Shown piece by piece: positions 21,702-35,628 of a DNA stretch of 64,000 nucleotides (its first letter is position 1; the number at the start of each line of letters is the position of its first letter). The notes beneath the pieces were generated by a model, which was not told where the DNA came from, made no database searches, and worked only from the letters and a program-made list of their open reading frames with translations. Source of the stretch: Laetiporus sulphureus 93-53 (Eukaryota > Basidiomycota > Agaricomycetes > Polyporales > Laetiporaceae). The translations under genes were made by a program, and so were the position numbers. The stretch is from NCBI RefSeq assembly GCF_001632365.1, contig NW_024468510.1:861143-925142 (forward strand). The letters run 5' to 3'.

Positions 21702-24700
21702 ATGGTTCAGACCTATCTGAAGCACGGTCCGACACAGGTATGAGGGAAGATGATTCTGCTTGATATATTCTGAACTTGTTGTAGGCGTTCGGTCTGGTAT
21801 GCAGTTCCTCGTCCAACTCGCACTACGATGGGAAATTGGCCTATGTCCCTGCTCTGGAGGATGTGCTAGTATGGGACGTGAAGAAGGGTGAACAGGTGCG
21901 CCGAATATGTTTCTACAAGGTACACTCACTGATGCTTTAAAAAGCTGGCAATGTGGCACGAGACCGGCCTTCGAGCAGAGGTTACGTGCATCCTCCGCTC
22001 TCCGCAAAAGGATACATTTGCCGTAGGTTACGCGGACGGCTCTATTCGCCTGTGGAGTGCATCTTCTGGCTCTGTCGTTGCTACGTTCAACGGACATAAG
22101 AAGGCAGTCACTGCGCTCGCATTTGACGAGGCTGGTGCAAGACTTGCTTCAGGTTCCCAGGACACCGATCTCATTCTGTGGGATGTAGTAGGAGAAGCCG
22201 GGCTATTCAGGTCAGCCTCAGTAACGTTGATTTTTACTTCATTATCTCACCCTTTCCAGATTGCGTGGTCATCGTGACCAAATAACTGCCATACGCTTCA
22301 TCGTTCCCAATTCTTCCTCTGTGCCGTCGACATCGACCGGTTCAGCTCCAAGTTATCTCCTAACGTCTTCCAAAGACACATTCCTGAAGTTGTGGGATTT
22401 ATCAACGCAACACTGTATTCAGACGCTCGTTGCGCACCGCTCAGAGATCTGGACAATCGACGTGGATAGCAAGCATGAACTTGTGTTCACCGGAAGCGGG
22501 GAAGGCGAACTGAAGGCTTGGAAGATTGATCATGAGGCACTTGCGGAAGGGTTGCGAGAGACGGAGGCGGGAGAGGTGCGGCAATCATGCACAGTTATAG
22601 TTGTATTCTGACTTAAGGATGTGCATTCGCAGGTCGCTAAGTTGATTCATCCTATGGCCACCCTACCTCTCGCTTCCAATCATCGCGTAGCGCAGATTGC
22701 TTTCCATCCCTCCAGCTCATATCTCGCTGTGCAGTCGCATGATCGTTCCGTAGAAATCTTCCGGATACGCACGGAAGACGAAGTGCGGAAGAAACAGGCA
22801 CGGCGGCGCAAACGCATGAAGGAGAAGAAAGAACAGGCTAAGACGATTGATCAAAAAGGCACAGCAACCGGAGAACAAGAGGGCGAGGACGCGATCGAAG
22901 TAGCCAAGGAGAACAAAGATATCCAGTTGGTGGATCTGTTTACTCCCTATATGGTCGTACGAGCAAGTGGAAAAGTCAGGTCCTTTGATTTCGCCGACGA
23001 AGAAAACGGAGCAAAGAGTGCTACACAGGTCTTGCTTGCATTATCCACAAACGCACTGGAGGTATATAGCATACCTCAGCCCACGAAGTCAAAGGATGCG
23101 TCCCCAGAAGCCACGCGCATATACTCAGTCGACTTACCCGGGCATCGAACGGATGTACGCACGCTGTGTCTCAGCTCGAATGATGAGCTACTTGCTTCAG
23201 GCTCAAACGGTAGATTTGGCTTGGCCATAGACATGTGAGAAATAACTAATGCATATTGATAGGCTTGCTCAAGATCTGGAATATGAAGAAACTGGGTGAT
23301 GATAACTGCCCCACTTGTATCCGTACCATGGAGTGCAGCAATGCTGTCTGTAGCACATTCCTTCCAGGAGATCGCCAGGTCAGCCCGATTGTACAATGAA
23401 TGAATACGCTCGCAGTATTCATAGGACTGTGTTCATTGAAATATAGGTCGCCGTCGGAACAAAATCTGGCGAAATCCTGATCTATGATCTCGCCTCGTCC
23501 TCGCTTGTCGAGAGCGTCAAGGCACATGAATCAACCGTGTGGTCCATCCATGTTCGTGCAGATGGACAGGCCCTTGTCAGCGGAAGTGCAGACAAGGATA
23601 TCAAATTCTGGGAATTCGAGCAAAAACTCGTGGACAATGAGAATGCAAGTACTTTGCGCATGAATCCGTCGTCGCATCTGACACTTGCTCGAAATGTAGC
23701 CACGATTTCCAAAGCTATTGACATTGGTCCATGTCAGGACACTTAAGATGACTGATGATGTGCTCTGCGTGCGGTATAGCCCGAATAGCAAGTATTTGGC
23801 GGTAGCACTTCTCGACTCAACCGTCAAGGTCTTCTATCAGGACACCTTGAAGTTCTTCCTATCACTCTACGGACACAAGGTTGGTGATCTGTTACATTCG
23901 CTGTGCAAGATGTCGGCCTGACTTTGAATAGCTGCCGGTTCTATCTATGGATATTTCGGGTGATTCCAAGCTCATCGTGACTTGTTCCGCGGACAAAAAT
24001 GTGAAAATCTGGGGCCTCGACTTCGGCGACTGCCATCGCTCGATATTCGCACATGATGACAGCATTATGCAGGTAGCGTTCGAGAGAAATGATGTGCGGG
24101 ATTTCGACAGCAAGCCGTCACATTACTTCTGGACCGTCGGCAAGGACAAGATGTTGAAGTATTGGGATGGCGACAAGGCCGGCTTTACGTCCTCTGTGTC
24201 ACCGGAAATATGATCTCTCATGCATTTTGTATGTCTACAGTTCGAGAATATCCAGAAGCTGGACGGACACCACGGCGAGGTGTGGGCGCTCGCGGTCAGT
24301 AACCAGGGGAAGTTCGTGGTGACGGGCTCTCATGACAAGTCCATTCGCGTTTGGGAGAAGTTGAACGAAGAGGCAAGCTATTCGCAGGACCTTTCTCTGG
24401 TTCAGTCATATTGAAACACTTGTTCACCAGCTGTTCCTGGAGGAAGAGCGTGAGCGCGAGCTGGAGAATCTCTTTGAATCTGGCATCGCGGAGACCTTCA
24501 ACCGCACCGATGCGCCAATTGGGAGCGGAGCAGATGATGCAGATCCTAACGCCTCAGTCGGTGGTGCCGAAGTCACGTCAGTCTCGAAACAGACCACCGA
24601 GACGCTGATGGCAGGCGAAAAGATCATGATGGCTATTGAGCTGGCCGATGCGGAAATCGCAGCGTTCAGCGAATATGAGGAAACAATGGCCAAAGGCGGT

Positions 24701-25241
24701 TTGTCTGAGCAAGTCGCGCCTCCGCCGCGGAATCCAGTGCTTGCTGCGTATGATGTCGACCCGGAAGAATACGTTCTCAAAGTCGTGGAGCAGATTCCAG
24801 GAACGGCATTATACGATGCACTTCTGGTGTTGCCGTTTGGCAACGTGGTCAGCTTGATGCGATACCTGAATATTTGGGCACAGAAAGTAAGCATATTCCT
24901 GCGGCAGTATCCATGAAATCTAACACTATGCTGTGATCCAGGATTGGAACATCGTCCTTACTTCTCGCATAATATTCTTCCTGTTGAAGACGCATTACCA
25001 TCAAATTGTGGCTAATCGAGTGATGCGCACAGCCCTAATCCCATTGAGAAAGCATCTACGGGAATCGCTCCGCAAGCAGAAGGATGCGGTGTCATACAAT
25101 TTGGCGGCTCTCAAGTTTGTTAAGCGACAAAACGACGCCCAGCGGCTTGCTGAATTTTATGAGGAAGGCATAGACGAAGAAAAGATCAAAGAAAGGATCA
25201 CAGAGGGTAAAAAGAGGAAGAGAGTAACCATCAAGGCCTGA
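21702..25241 (+). CDS. UTP12: U3 snoRNP WD40 protein Utp12 (WDR3/Dip2)
   Basis: Frame-keeping model: 21702-21737, 21785-21895, 21945-22210, 22260-22575, 22633-23209, 23263-23378, 23447-23629, 23700-23879, 23932-24195, 24241-24372, 24431-24886, 24942-25241; 978 residues. More than ten WD40 repeats form two propellers, e.g. [49 protein letters not shown] and [13 protein letters not shown]. The C-terminal Utp12 domain begins near [20 protein letters not shown]. It acts in the small-subunit processome. Intron 24373-24430 is GC–AG. Two junctions are uncertain: the donor at 23630 is weak, and 24196 has a poor donor. WDR3 rather than UTP13 or TBL3 is chosen because of the [11 protein letters not shown] and [13 protein letters not shown] segments. 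Confidence 0.92.
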
Positions 25242-25533
25242 AGTGAATGATATACACGGCTGGATGTGTTCCTATAGGTTGTTATACATGATGGGAATGA
25301 TACAGATCAAGGAAGGCTATCGATACAGTCTGGAAGGAGCTATTGATACAGCTTGCAGCTCGTCTCGAGTCCTTTGGTGTCGCCCTGGATGCTGCGTGCA
25401 TGCTTTTCGTGGTTTCAGCCAATCCCGAATGCTGTCGTCTTCTAGTTATTAGTTAGTCTTTGGACCCCACAGTTCCTCCAACCTAATCCGCGGTTGATAA
25501 GGTGGAATTTAACGGTCATATTTGCTCGCATGC

Positions 25534-26477
25534 TCACCATCCTTCGCTCGGTTCCGTGGCTTGTCGCATCTGCACTGTCAATACGCCCTCGTTAAGGTCC
25601 GCCAATGAGGAGAATGCGGCCTTGGTAAGGTCAACGTGTTTCGACCCCGCTGCACAACCGGCGCATGTGTCGACAACGCGGACAAATACACACTTCTTCG
25701 AAGTGTTGCAGACTGTGCCGGCGTCGTTACCTATGAGAGCTCCTCATAGTGGTACAATACGCACGTTCCAGAAATTTGAAGCATTTTGGTCGGTCGACCC
25801 AGCCTTCTTCGGTCAGCGCACATGCAAAGGAATCATCCTACGGGATGCATGGCTGTCAGAGGGGTGTCACAACATGTTGTCAACAACGCACTGTGGGTGC
25901 CCATTGAGTATTCGACCAGCAGCTGGGGTTGAGCAGGTCTTTGCCAGTATACCTGTTGCAAGAGTGCCGTTCGACGACGTGCTTGTTTGAACAACGAAGT
26001 AACACACCAAGTAATGGTAACTGGTTGAGCACTGCCAATAGCCTTAATGCTGTCGATCGCCGACTTAACGGAGCCAAGGATACCATTGGTAGCATCGGAA
26101 ACTGTGTTTGTGCCATTGTTCAAGGACTTCACAGCGGGCTTCGAGCCTGTTTTCGTTGTTGCCTTCTTCGAAGACGTTTTCTTGCTGGATCTCTTGCCAT
26201 GTCCAGCGGGAATGTGAGAGATGTCTTCGGAGATAGACCGGCTACCATTTTCTGCAGGAGCGCGAGAATACTTGTATTGAAGGTTCGTAATGTTGATGGT
26301 CTGCCAGCCATCTCGAGGATCAAACTGATAGTTGTCGCCCAGCGAATGCGCGGTGCTATATCTCTTCTCAAGACTGCTTTGAAAAATACTGATGCCGGCA
26401 GCGAGTGCTGTCGGTACAAGAGATCCGAAGAAAAGTATTATCAGCAGAAGAGCGTGAGGCAGATTGACGCGAGACAT
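25534..26477 (-). CDS. Secreted barwin/expansin-like double-psi β-barrel protein
   Basis: Exons (complement): 25534-25712, 25765-25837, 25892-25952, 26008-26477; 260 residues. An N-terminal signal peptide is clear (basic MSRVNLPHALLLIILFFGSL, then a small-residue ALAAG site). A Lys- and Ser-rich linker (~95-115) leads to the RlpA-like domain with the motifs TWYTGKDLLNPSCW, DSFACALTEEGW and VFVRVVDTCAGCA, and a conserved HVDLTKAAF. Cys residues are spaced as in fungal DPBB proteins of the loosenin and barwin type. Such proteins loosen or bind wall polysaccharide without known hydrolytic residues; the ligand here cannot be told. It converges on UTP12. Confidence 0.9.
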
Positions 26478-26676
26478 TGCGTGCTATGAGCCTTTGTCGC
26501 CGCCGAGCAACCAAAAGAAAAGGATGACGAAGAGAGCTGAAAAGACAGGTCTGCCTGAGGACGTGATGAGCTAGTGAAGGGGTGCGCTGGAGAGCGGCGG
26601 GCCGGTTCAAGTTGAGGAACGCGTGAAGAGGGAAAAGCCAACCGAACAACGTTGGCCGCGGTCGTGTGTCGCTTGA

Positions 26677-26683
26677 TCACGTG
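26677..26683. promoter_or_regulatory. TCACGTG box upstream of the transsulfuration gene
   Basis: A perfect TCACGTG lies about 96 bases upstream of the plus-strand start at 26779, in the 301-base divergent region. Yeast Cbf1 with Met4 uses this heptamer at sulfur amino acid genes. The functional link is inference. Confidence 0.35.
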
Positions 26684-26778
26684 CGTTTGCGTGACCGCGT
26701 TTCGCGATCGCTTGTACGGCCGAGTGACTCTTGATTCTGCGAGAGCTCCGAATTACTCCTTCATTCTTCAGCATCGAC

Positions 26779-29070
<2,292 letters not shown>

Positions 29071-30488
29071 ATGTCTTCCAACCGACTCTATCTTGAACGT
29101 AAGTTATTCTGGCGTCCCGCAACAGCCTGCAATTGTTTATTGCCGCTCTTATAGGGCTTCCTGATGATGTCAGCGAACAGCAAGTCGAGAGAGTAAGCAC
29201 GTCTCCTTCTGGCCACTGCTGCACTATACAGATCTTATTGATTGAAATTCGTAGTGCCTCTCAATATACGGACAGATCACTCGCGTAGTGATGCACTCTG
29301 GTAGCTCTGTGTGCTGTGTCGCGACATAGTCCTATCACTGACTGAAGAATCTCAGGGTATACAATGGTGGAGTTTGCCTCGAAAGAGGTCTGTACTTGCA
29401 TCATACAATTCTCTATGCACCTGACACCGCATATATGCGTAGGATGCGATGGTATTGAGTGCCCACAATCACTGAGAGGACACATCTAATGGAGACACAG
29501 GACGCTCTTTCGATGTTCTTTGGACGGCAATTCTTGGGTGCCGGTCTGTTGTCTCATTTTGTATATTTCATGGTGTGTCGCTCATATGCTATCCGCTTCG
29601 TCCTTCTGTAGACGTCAAGCCATATGATTTCGAGCCCCGCAAACGTAATGATGCAAGCATCAGTACGGACAGGAGCAGCATCAGCAGCGACAGTGCACCC
29701 CGCTCTCAGTCAGTCTAACAGCTAGGTTATGTCAAAGCATGCAAACCCCCCGTTTCTAGGTCGACTTTCGTAAGGCAGAACATAAGTGAGCAAGTTGCAA
29801 TAGTAGTCGCGAACTTGAGTCCCGATATATGCTGGCAGGTATGTTTCGCCCGTTGCTTCGGTATGCTCTTATTAATACGAGAGTGCAGGAACTGAAGGAC
29901 TTTGGTCGGATCGGGGGCGGTTCCGTGGCTTTCTGTTACATCCACAGGACTCACAATCGGGTGACAGGGTGAGGACAAATCATACAATATGCAGGGTGAG
30001 ATGCTGACTGCAGCAGCCAGGTTCATACATTACTACAGCAGAGAGGATTCTGCGCATGCTGTGCGCGAATTGAATGGCAGGAAGCTGTTAGGCCGAGTTG
30101 TCAAGGTGTTTCCTTACGTGAGTCTATATCTTGCTGTTCTCAGGATCACGCTGATCGCGATCCGCCTTAGGACCGGCCGTCGAGGTTGGAGACTCGACCA
30201 CGTAATGCAAGATCCCGTTCGCCTCGGCGTCGCTATTCTCAAGAAGAAGCCGTTGGCTACGGCAAACATGTTCGCGATGACCGCCTTAATCGGCTAGCAG
30301 ATGATCCTGCAGGCCGCGCGGCTAGCCGCAGTGACTACTCAGACATAGGGTATGGTCGACGCGGTCGTACAACCCAAGATACCATCCCCAAGTTCAACTT
30401 AGAGGAAGGCGAATATGACGAGCGCTCAAGCCATCCATGGACGGAGCCGAACGAGTCCACGGCTTCCCTGCTGTACGACATTCCCTGA
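29071..30488 (+). CDS. SR-type splicing/mRNA-export factor with two RRMs (Srp2/Npl3-like)
   Basis: Exons: 29071-29098, 29155-29192, 29255-29300, 29356-29387, 29501-29543, 29612-29708, 29760-29838, 29889-29968, 30021-30105, 30171-30488; 281 residues. RRM1 opens MSSNRLYLERLPDDV and includes IYGQITRVVMHSGYTMVEFA. A Ser-rich linker follows. RRM2 reads QVAIVVANLSPDICWQELKD, the pseudo-RRM version of SWQDLKD seen in SRSF1, Srp2 and Npl3. The tail starts with NARSRSPRRR and has a short RS/GR character, ending LYDIP. It binds RNA in splicing and nuclear export. Very short exons (28-46 bases) in RRM1 and a 113-base intron at 29388-29500 suggest room for alternative splicing. Confidence 0.85.
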
Positions 30489-30748
30489 TGGTCGTATCAG
30501 CTTCAAGTAAGCCTGCCTTTGTCCATCTTGCTGCCTTGTTAATCCTGTCACACCAGTTATTGCTGCTGTGAAGGGTTTCCCGTTCGCTTACCTGTTTCAT
30601 GGCTAAGAGTGAGGAGACTTTTTTTGCAAGATACATGGCGAAGGTTTATCATTTGCAACTAAACGAGCCTGTCTTGTAGATGTAACAAGATGTTCCAGTA
30701 GAATCGCAGAGTGTTCGAACCACGTAGTCTCATAATGCACGCCGCATA

Positions 30749-32223
30749 TCATCTCCTCTTGTGATTGTAGAACTCCAAGAACGCAGCTTTATCCTCCCAG
30801 CCCAAGCCTATTCTCTTCATCTTACCTATTTGTGCGATCAGGGATGCGCATACCTCCGTCAGCTCATCCTCTACCTTGTTTCCCGTGAGGAAGTCGCTGG
30901 CCAGAAATGAGCGTGAACTTGGAGATTCAGAAGGTGTAAGAAGGCGGATCGACATAGTGTGCGGTACGAGTGATGTCGAAAGCGAGAATAGTTGCGGTAA
31001 AGGATTCATCTTGGCAGATGGGATTGGATGGCTCAGTGTGGGACAGAAGATTGTCGGAGGGTCGTAGCTAGCAGTAGAAGAGGATGAATGGTCGGCACCT
31101 TAAGTCCACATTGCAGTTTGCAAGAAGATACTCACCGCACACACATGACGAAGACTTTGAATGCCGTCACGGGCAGCTGCGCGTCGGGGAAAAGCTCTGC
31201 AAACCTCAGCAAGCCTCTACCGTTGCTCGTAGTGCATTCAGGGAAGACGACAATGGGCCTGTCCGCTTGACTCCTGATTTGTTCCAAAGTCTGGAACTCC
31301 GGAGTTGCCGACGCAGTCGAAGGAACGTTCCCTGTCGCACGTAGTATTGACAGAAGCGAGGCGCGGCGGAACCCAACAAAGGGCACCCGTTGAATCGGCG
31401 CACGAGCAGAAGGTGATGATATTGCCGCCGATCCTGTTCCCGTCCTACGTCCTGGTGTACGTGAGATCGGAGATGCAGGCTGTGAAGTTGATTTGGAGAA
31501 CTCGGTGGAGGAACAAATCGGGAGCAAAAAAATCGGGTTGACTCTGTTTCAATTGTTAGTATATATTCACAAGAAGGTGAATGTAAGGACACACCGGAAG
31601 GCCAACCATAGGAGCTCGATAGTAGAAACCCAGTTACTGATGATGATATCACCTGCTGCCGGGCTCCATTTCTCAGTAACCTTTGCTCCCCTACTGCTGA
31701 CGGATCGATTAGTTTGCGAACATATGTTGTATGTGTAGTCGTTCACCCTCGTTTCCGTGTCACTATCTTCACTGGGATCCATAGCAAACCAAGTGCGAGC
31801 AAGACGAGGCGCGCAATGGCAGCGGTGAACGCATGCGATACGATGCGATGAAAAGATGGAACTGGTTTCTGTGATGGTCAAATCAGCGCGCTGGCATGGC
31901 GAATAGAATCAGAGGCTCACAAGCAAGGTGCAGACGCCTGCGACCAGTATGACGTACAGAATGCCAAGTGCGATGACCACAGCCGTCCGAATTGCTCCTG
32001 CGACATATCCGAAAGGTAGCGCGATGTTCGCAAGCAGCTCAGAGTCTGTCGGTGGGACCGGTCGAAGAAAAGGCTGACAACGTATTGAAGTCGGAAGGCC
32101 CAGCAAAACTGAATGGGACGTACTTGGATGCCAGTGCCGGGATCCTTTCGTGATTGCGTGTGAGATTCGCCGCGTGTACGTGCACAGAATGTAACGCACC
32201 CGAAACGCTGAGAACTTCTCCAT
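30749..32223 (-). CDS. Lysophosphatidic-acid acyltransferase-like protein (LOA1/Vps66 family)
   Basis: Exons (complement): 30749-31067, 31136-31543, 31595-31696, 31747-31868, 31921-32073, 32124-32144, 32200-32223; 382 residues. It opens MEKFSAFRDPGTGIQPFL, the start seen in basidiomycete members. Two hydrophobic segments precede the PlsC domain, which has SNWVSTIELLWLAF in place of the classical NHxxxxD block and the acyl-CoA motif VVFPECTTSNGRGLL (FPEGT in most PlsC proteins). A Ser/Pro-rich insertion containing SRTPGRRTGTG sits between them. Yeast Loa1 is an oleoyl-CoA acyltransferase of the ER and lipid droplets. The altered NHx4D block is the main reason for caution about substrate. Confidence 0.85.
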
Positions 32224-32468
32224 CTCTCCTTCTTCCGGAGGCCGCTTGTGAAGGCCTGAGGCACTCCGAATACTGCTGGCCGCTAAATGGCCTGGTTCAC
32301 ACGAACTCCTGCACCATTCGGAGTTGCCCCAGAGGTGATAAGCGCCTGTGACCGACTCTGATCCCACCTGCGGTCTATATACACACACGTTGTATCCGAA
32401 CCCTTATTCGCTTGCAGTATTGCACCTTGCTCTACGTGACAGAGAGTGAGTACCAGCACGAAGACAGA

Positions 32469-33706
32469 ATGAGCGGCCTATACGCTACGTCCAAGCACTA
32501 TTTTGTCGCCGTCTACAGGCGGTACCAGAAGCTTCATACCCATGGCAAGGCTAGTCTCCCCACATCATTCGAATTGCCTTACTGTAGTGTTGATATGTCG
32601 CTCTGCCTAGCTAGCTCTTCTTACTTGCTACCGCATGTCTCTACACGACTCTGGCTTGTGTCGTCATATTCGTGGGCGCGAGCCGCATAGGCCAGATTCT
32701 GTATGACCTCGCGCAGGACATCAGCCATCGTCCGTATGGCTGGCTGCTACTGGGAGGCGTGATAGGTATGTTGCAGTGTGCCGATTGTTCTGTTAGTATC
32801 ATGCAGTAACATTCGCCGCTATTTGTACCAGTGTTCGTATCCTTCCCACCCTGTATTGGGCACACCACGCTCGTCACTTTGTGTGGATATGCATATGGCA
32901 TGAAAGGTTTCCTCATTGCTGCAGGTGCCTCGGTGCTAGGCTCCGCAGCAGCTTTCGTCATACTGCGCATGCTATTCAGCGAGCGACTTCGGCGGTGGTC
33001 ATCCTCGAACGAGAAGTGGCAAGCACTGGAGACAGTCGTGGTATGTTACAATTCACAATCCTCCGCAGGTCGTTGGCGAGCTCTGTATAGGCTTCGAAGG
33101 GCCTTCCTTTAATTGTGCTTGTTCGGGCATCGCCGTTTCCTCCATGGGTATATTCAAACACACTGTTTGCCGTAAGTGCTCCCGCACGATCCGAACTTGT
33201 TGTTCAGTAGTTCTCAATGAGCTCGCTGGCTAGTCTGTCGAGGCAGTGTCCCTGTGGCAGTTTGTCCTCGCTACATTTGTGGTTTTCCCCAAGATAGCGC
33301 TTCTCGTCTTCGTCGGATCCCGTCTTGCCCCTCTATCCGATGGCGAGCAACGAAGCCATATGGATACTTGTACGTGTTTCATCGAATGTGCATTCTTAAA
33401 TTGACATTGTGTGTGTCTCGTTAGCCACAAAGATACTGAATGCGAGCATCTCCATCGGTGGAATACTTGTCACTATCATAGCCGGTTGGTACGTAATGTG
33501 GATCAGTACCATTGTCGTGCGCTTTCGTGACATCTTGCCGTAGGGTCATCTATCGGGCAATGCAGGCAGAGATTCGTCGGCTGCAGGGCGTGCCGCCCGA
33601 GGTGGATGAGATGGTCGTGGAGGCCGAAGAGGAGGCCGAAGAGGGAGCCGAAGAGGGAGCACCACTACTCGGAAGCTATCAAGAACCATCTCTTCCATCC
33701 GCTTGA
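32469..33706 (+). CDS. TVP38: Tvp38/VTT-domain (DedA-like) membrane protein
   Basis: Exons: 32469-32549, 32615-32765, 32832-33040, 33091-33171, 33234-33369, 33425-33488, 33544-33706; 294 residues. Hydrophobic segments begin with LFLLATACLYTTLACVVIF. The VTT signature FPPCIGHTTLVTLCGYAYG and the conserved ILRMLFSERLRRW, LIVLVRASPFPPWVYSN and FVVFPKIALLVFVGSR blocks identify the family. The C-terminus is acidic and contains three 12-base repeats encoding EAEE-type units (33620-33655). Yeast Tvp38 resides in late Golgi membranes; animal relatives act as lipid scramblases. The first intron (32550-32614) fits only with a GC donor. Confidence 0.88.
33620..33655 (+). repeat. Three tandem 12-base units in the Tvp38 coding tail
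   Basis: GAGGCCGAAGAG occurs twice in a row and is followed by GGAGCCGAAGAG. It encodes an acidic run and keeps the reading frame. Confidence 0.8.
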
Positions 33707-33860
33707 CGTGCTTTCTGCACGCTCATGAGCATGCGGCATCAGTAGATTGACGAACGGCATAACGATAGCAAGATAGATTGCATGCCAGTATCAATGTGCG
33801 AATATGTAAATCTACGGAAGTGTGTATATATGCATGACACATCACATGAAAGCTCGATTT

Positions 33861-35166
33861 TCAGTAATAGTGCAAGAACAATAACGATAGACTAGCACCA
33901 ATGAGAAAGAGAAGAATCCATTTCCTGCTATCTCGCGCTCTGCGCTTCGCCTCCTTCAGCTGTACATTCCCCTTCTCCACAGTCGCTGCCGTTGTTATAG
34001 CATCTTCGTATAGCTGCTCAGTTTGTTCCGTCTGCCTTGTCAGATGGGTGACAAGCTCCATTTGGAGGGCATTAATTTCCATGAGCCGTGATTCCGCCTG
34101 CTGTACGGAGGCTAGGGTATCTTGCACCGATTGGAGAATGTTGGCATTCTCCGTCTCGAATTGCATAATCTGAGACGCGGTCAACTCTATTTCCTCATCG
34201 TCCGTCTCTTCCAGCTCCTCATCGGGTATCGGGGCGGGTTTCAGTGTGGAAGTAGAGCTCGCAGTATCGTTCGACTGGGAGCCGATTGTCGCGGCGAAGC
34301 TCGATGCGAAATTCGACGCGCCTCCGAGCCAGCTTCCACTCGAGGAAGATCCAGCTGGCGACGGCAAGGACTCGGAGAGGTCCATGTACATTGCTTCGCG
34401 AGCAGCGCCCGACCCAAGCGTACGCGTCCTTTCCAACTGCCGCTTCATCCGCTCCTCTTGCATCTCCTTCAGCATCTGACTGGCATCCGTCAGTCTCCGG
34501 CTGAGATACCATGTGATGCTCGCATGGTGGGCCGCGATGAAGTCTGATGCCGCCGTCGATTCGTCCTGCCGTAGTCGTGCGGGCAGTAGCCTAATGAGAG
34601 GATTTCGGCGGCTTGCTGCCAGCTCTGTGCGCCCTGTATGACAGGAGGCGGGAAGTTGCGGAAAGCATCACAATATATGTGTGAGCAACCCTCACGTTTT
34701 TCCACAGCCTCCAATTCTTTCACGCGCTCTGAGCAGCGGAAGAGAATGACTCTGGCTTGCAGGTCTATTTGGTCTCTCTCCTCATTATTGAGATGGCGAA
34801 CGTTGGCCCATGATTGGTCCGACGCTCCTAGATCTATATTCCGGGAGCTTTGCCGCGACAGCGGGGAATGGCGCGAGCCTACATTCAAGTACGCTTTCCG
34901 GATCGAGGAAAGCATCCGGGTCAACGTAGTGATGTGGTTGAGCTATTTCATGATATCAGACAACGTAATAGGAGCTCTAGCTCTACGCCACATACGACAG
35001 CATATGCGTCGGTCAAGTATTCTTTTCCGAAGAGATCATGTCCTTCGCGTTGCCCATCTGCTGCAACGCGTCGTGGCGGGGTCGTGCGTCGCTTCGCTTC
35101 GGGCAACGCAGCCTGCTTCTCTTTCAGGACTTCGCGGAATTCGGAAGTGCGTAGTGTCGCTGGCAT
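33861..35166 (-). CDS. UFE1: ER t-SNARE Ufe1 / syntaxin 18
   Basis: Exons (complement): 33861-34633, 34696-34942, 34999-35166; 395 residues. It begins MPATLRTSEFREVLKEKQ, a match to the Sed5/Ufe1 N-terminus, followed by LTDAYALNHITTLTRMLSSI and a helical region with FIAAHHASITWYLSRRL. Heptads of the SNARE motif run from about residue 300 (ENANILQSVQDTLASVQQAE), then KRRARDSRKWILLFLIGASL forms the tail anchor, ending HYY. Ufe1 mediates retrograde Golgi-to-ER fusion. A Ser-rich, acidic linker (residues ~205-275) separates the N-terminal bundle from the SNARE motif. The ATG at 35166 lies just after a possible upstream in-frame extension; it was chosen by family alignment. Confidence 0.9.
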
Positions 35167-35628
35167 CTGAGAAGGAATGACTGGCGTGATTAGCGTAGAT
35201 GAGAAAGAGCGGCTGCTGATCAGACGTACTCTGGGTGTGGACGGTGGCTGCGACTCACGCATCACTCAACGCGATCGGCCGCACGTGGCAAACTAGGCGC
35301 CGCATACATAAGAGGCTGTGTTCTTTTCCCACTCGACATTCGTTCCCCACAATGTTGTCTTTATGCCTCCTCGAGATGCCTGTGACGGCACACCTTGACT
35401 AGAGGCCTGATCGTTGTGGGATACTGATGATGTCCTTGTTTGAGGCGGGCAGTGTTTTCCCTCACCATCGCTTGCCATAGTTTGCGACGTACAATTTCTT
35501 ACACATCTCACTCTGTTTCGTCGCCGGCCCAGTGGCCTTTGAATGCCATTTGTCATCTGACTGTCTGCTATTGTTGGATAATGGATAGTTATGCTGTGAT
35601 GAAATACAAGCTCTGGTATCATACATCC
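35167..35628. other. Intergenic region between ALG8 and UFE1
   Basis: 462 bases with both neighbours on the minus strand, so it should hold the UFE1 promoter and the ALG8 3' end. Nothing further is supported. Confidence 0.5.

Noticed and set aside
25929..26489. 186-codon plus-strand frame antisense to the secreted barwin-like gene
   Set aside because: Antisense shadow; the minus strand has a signal peptide, correct splicing and a family domain.
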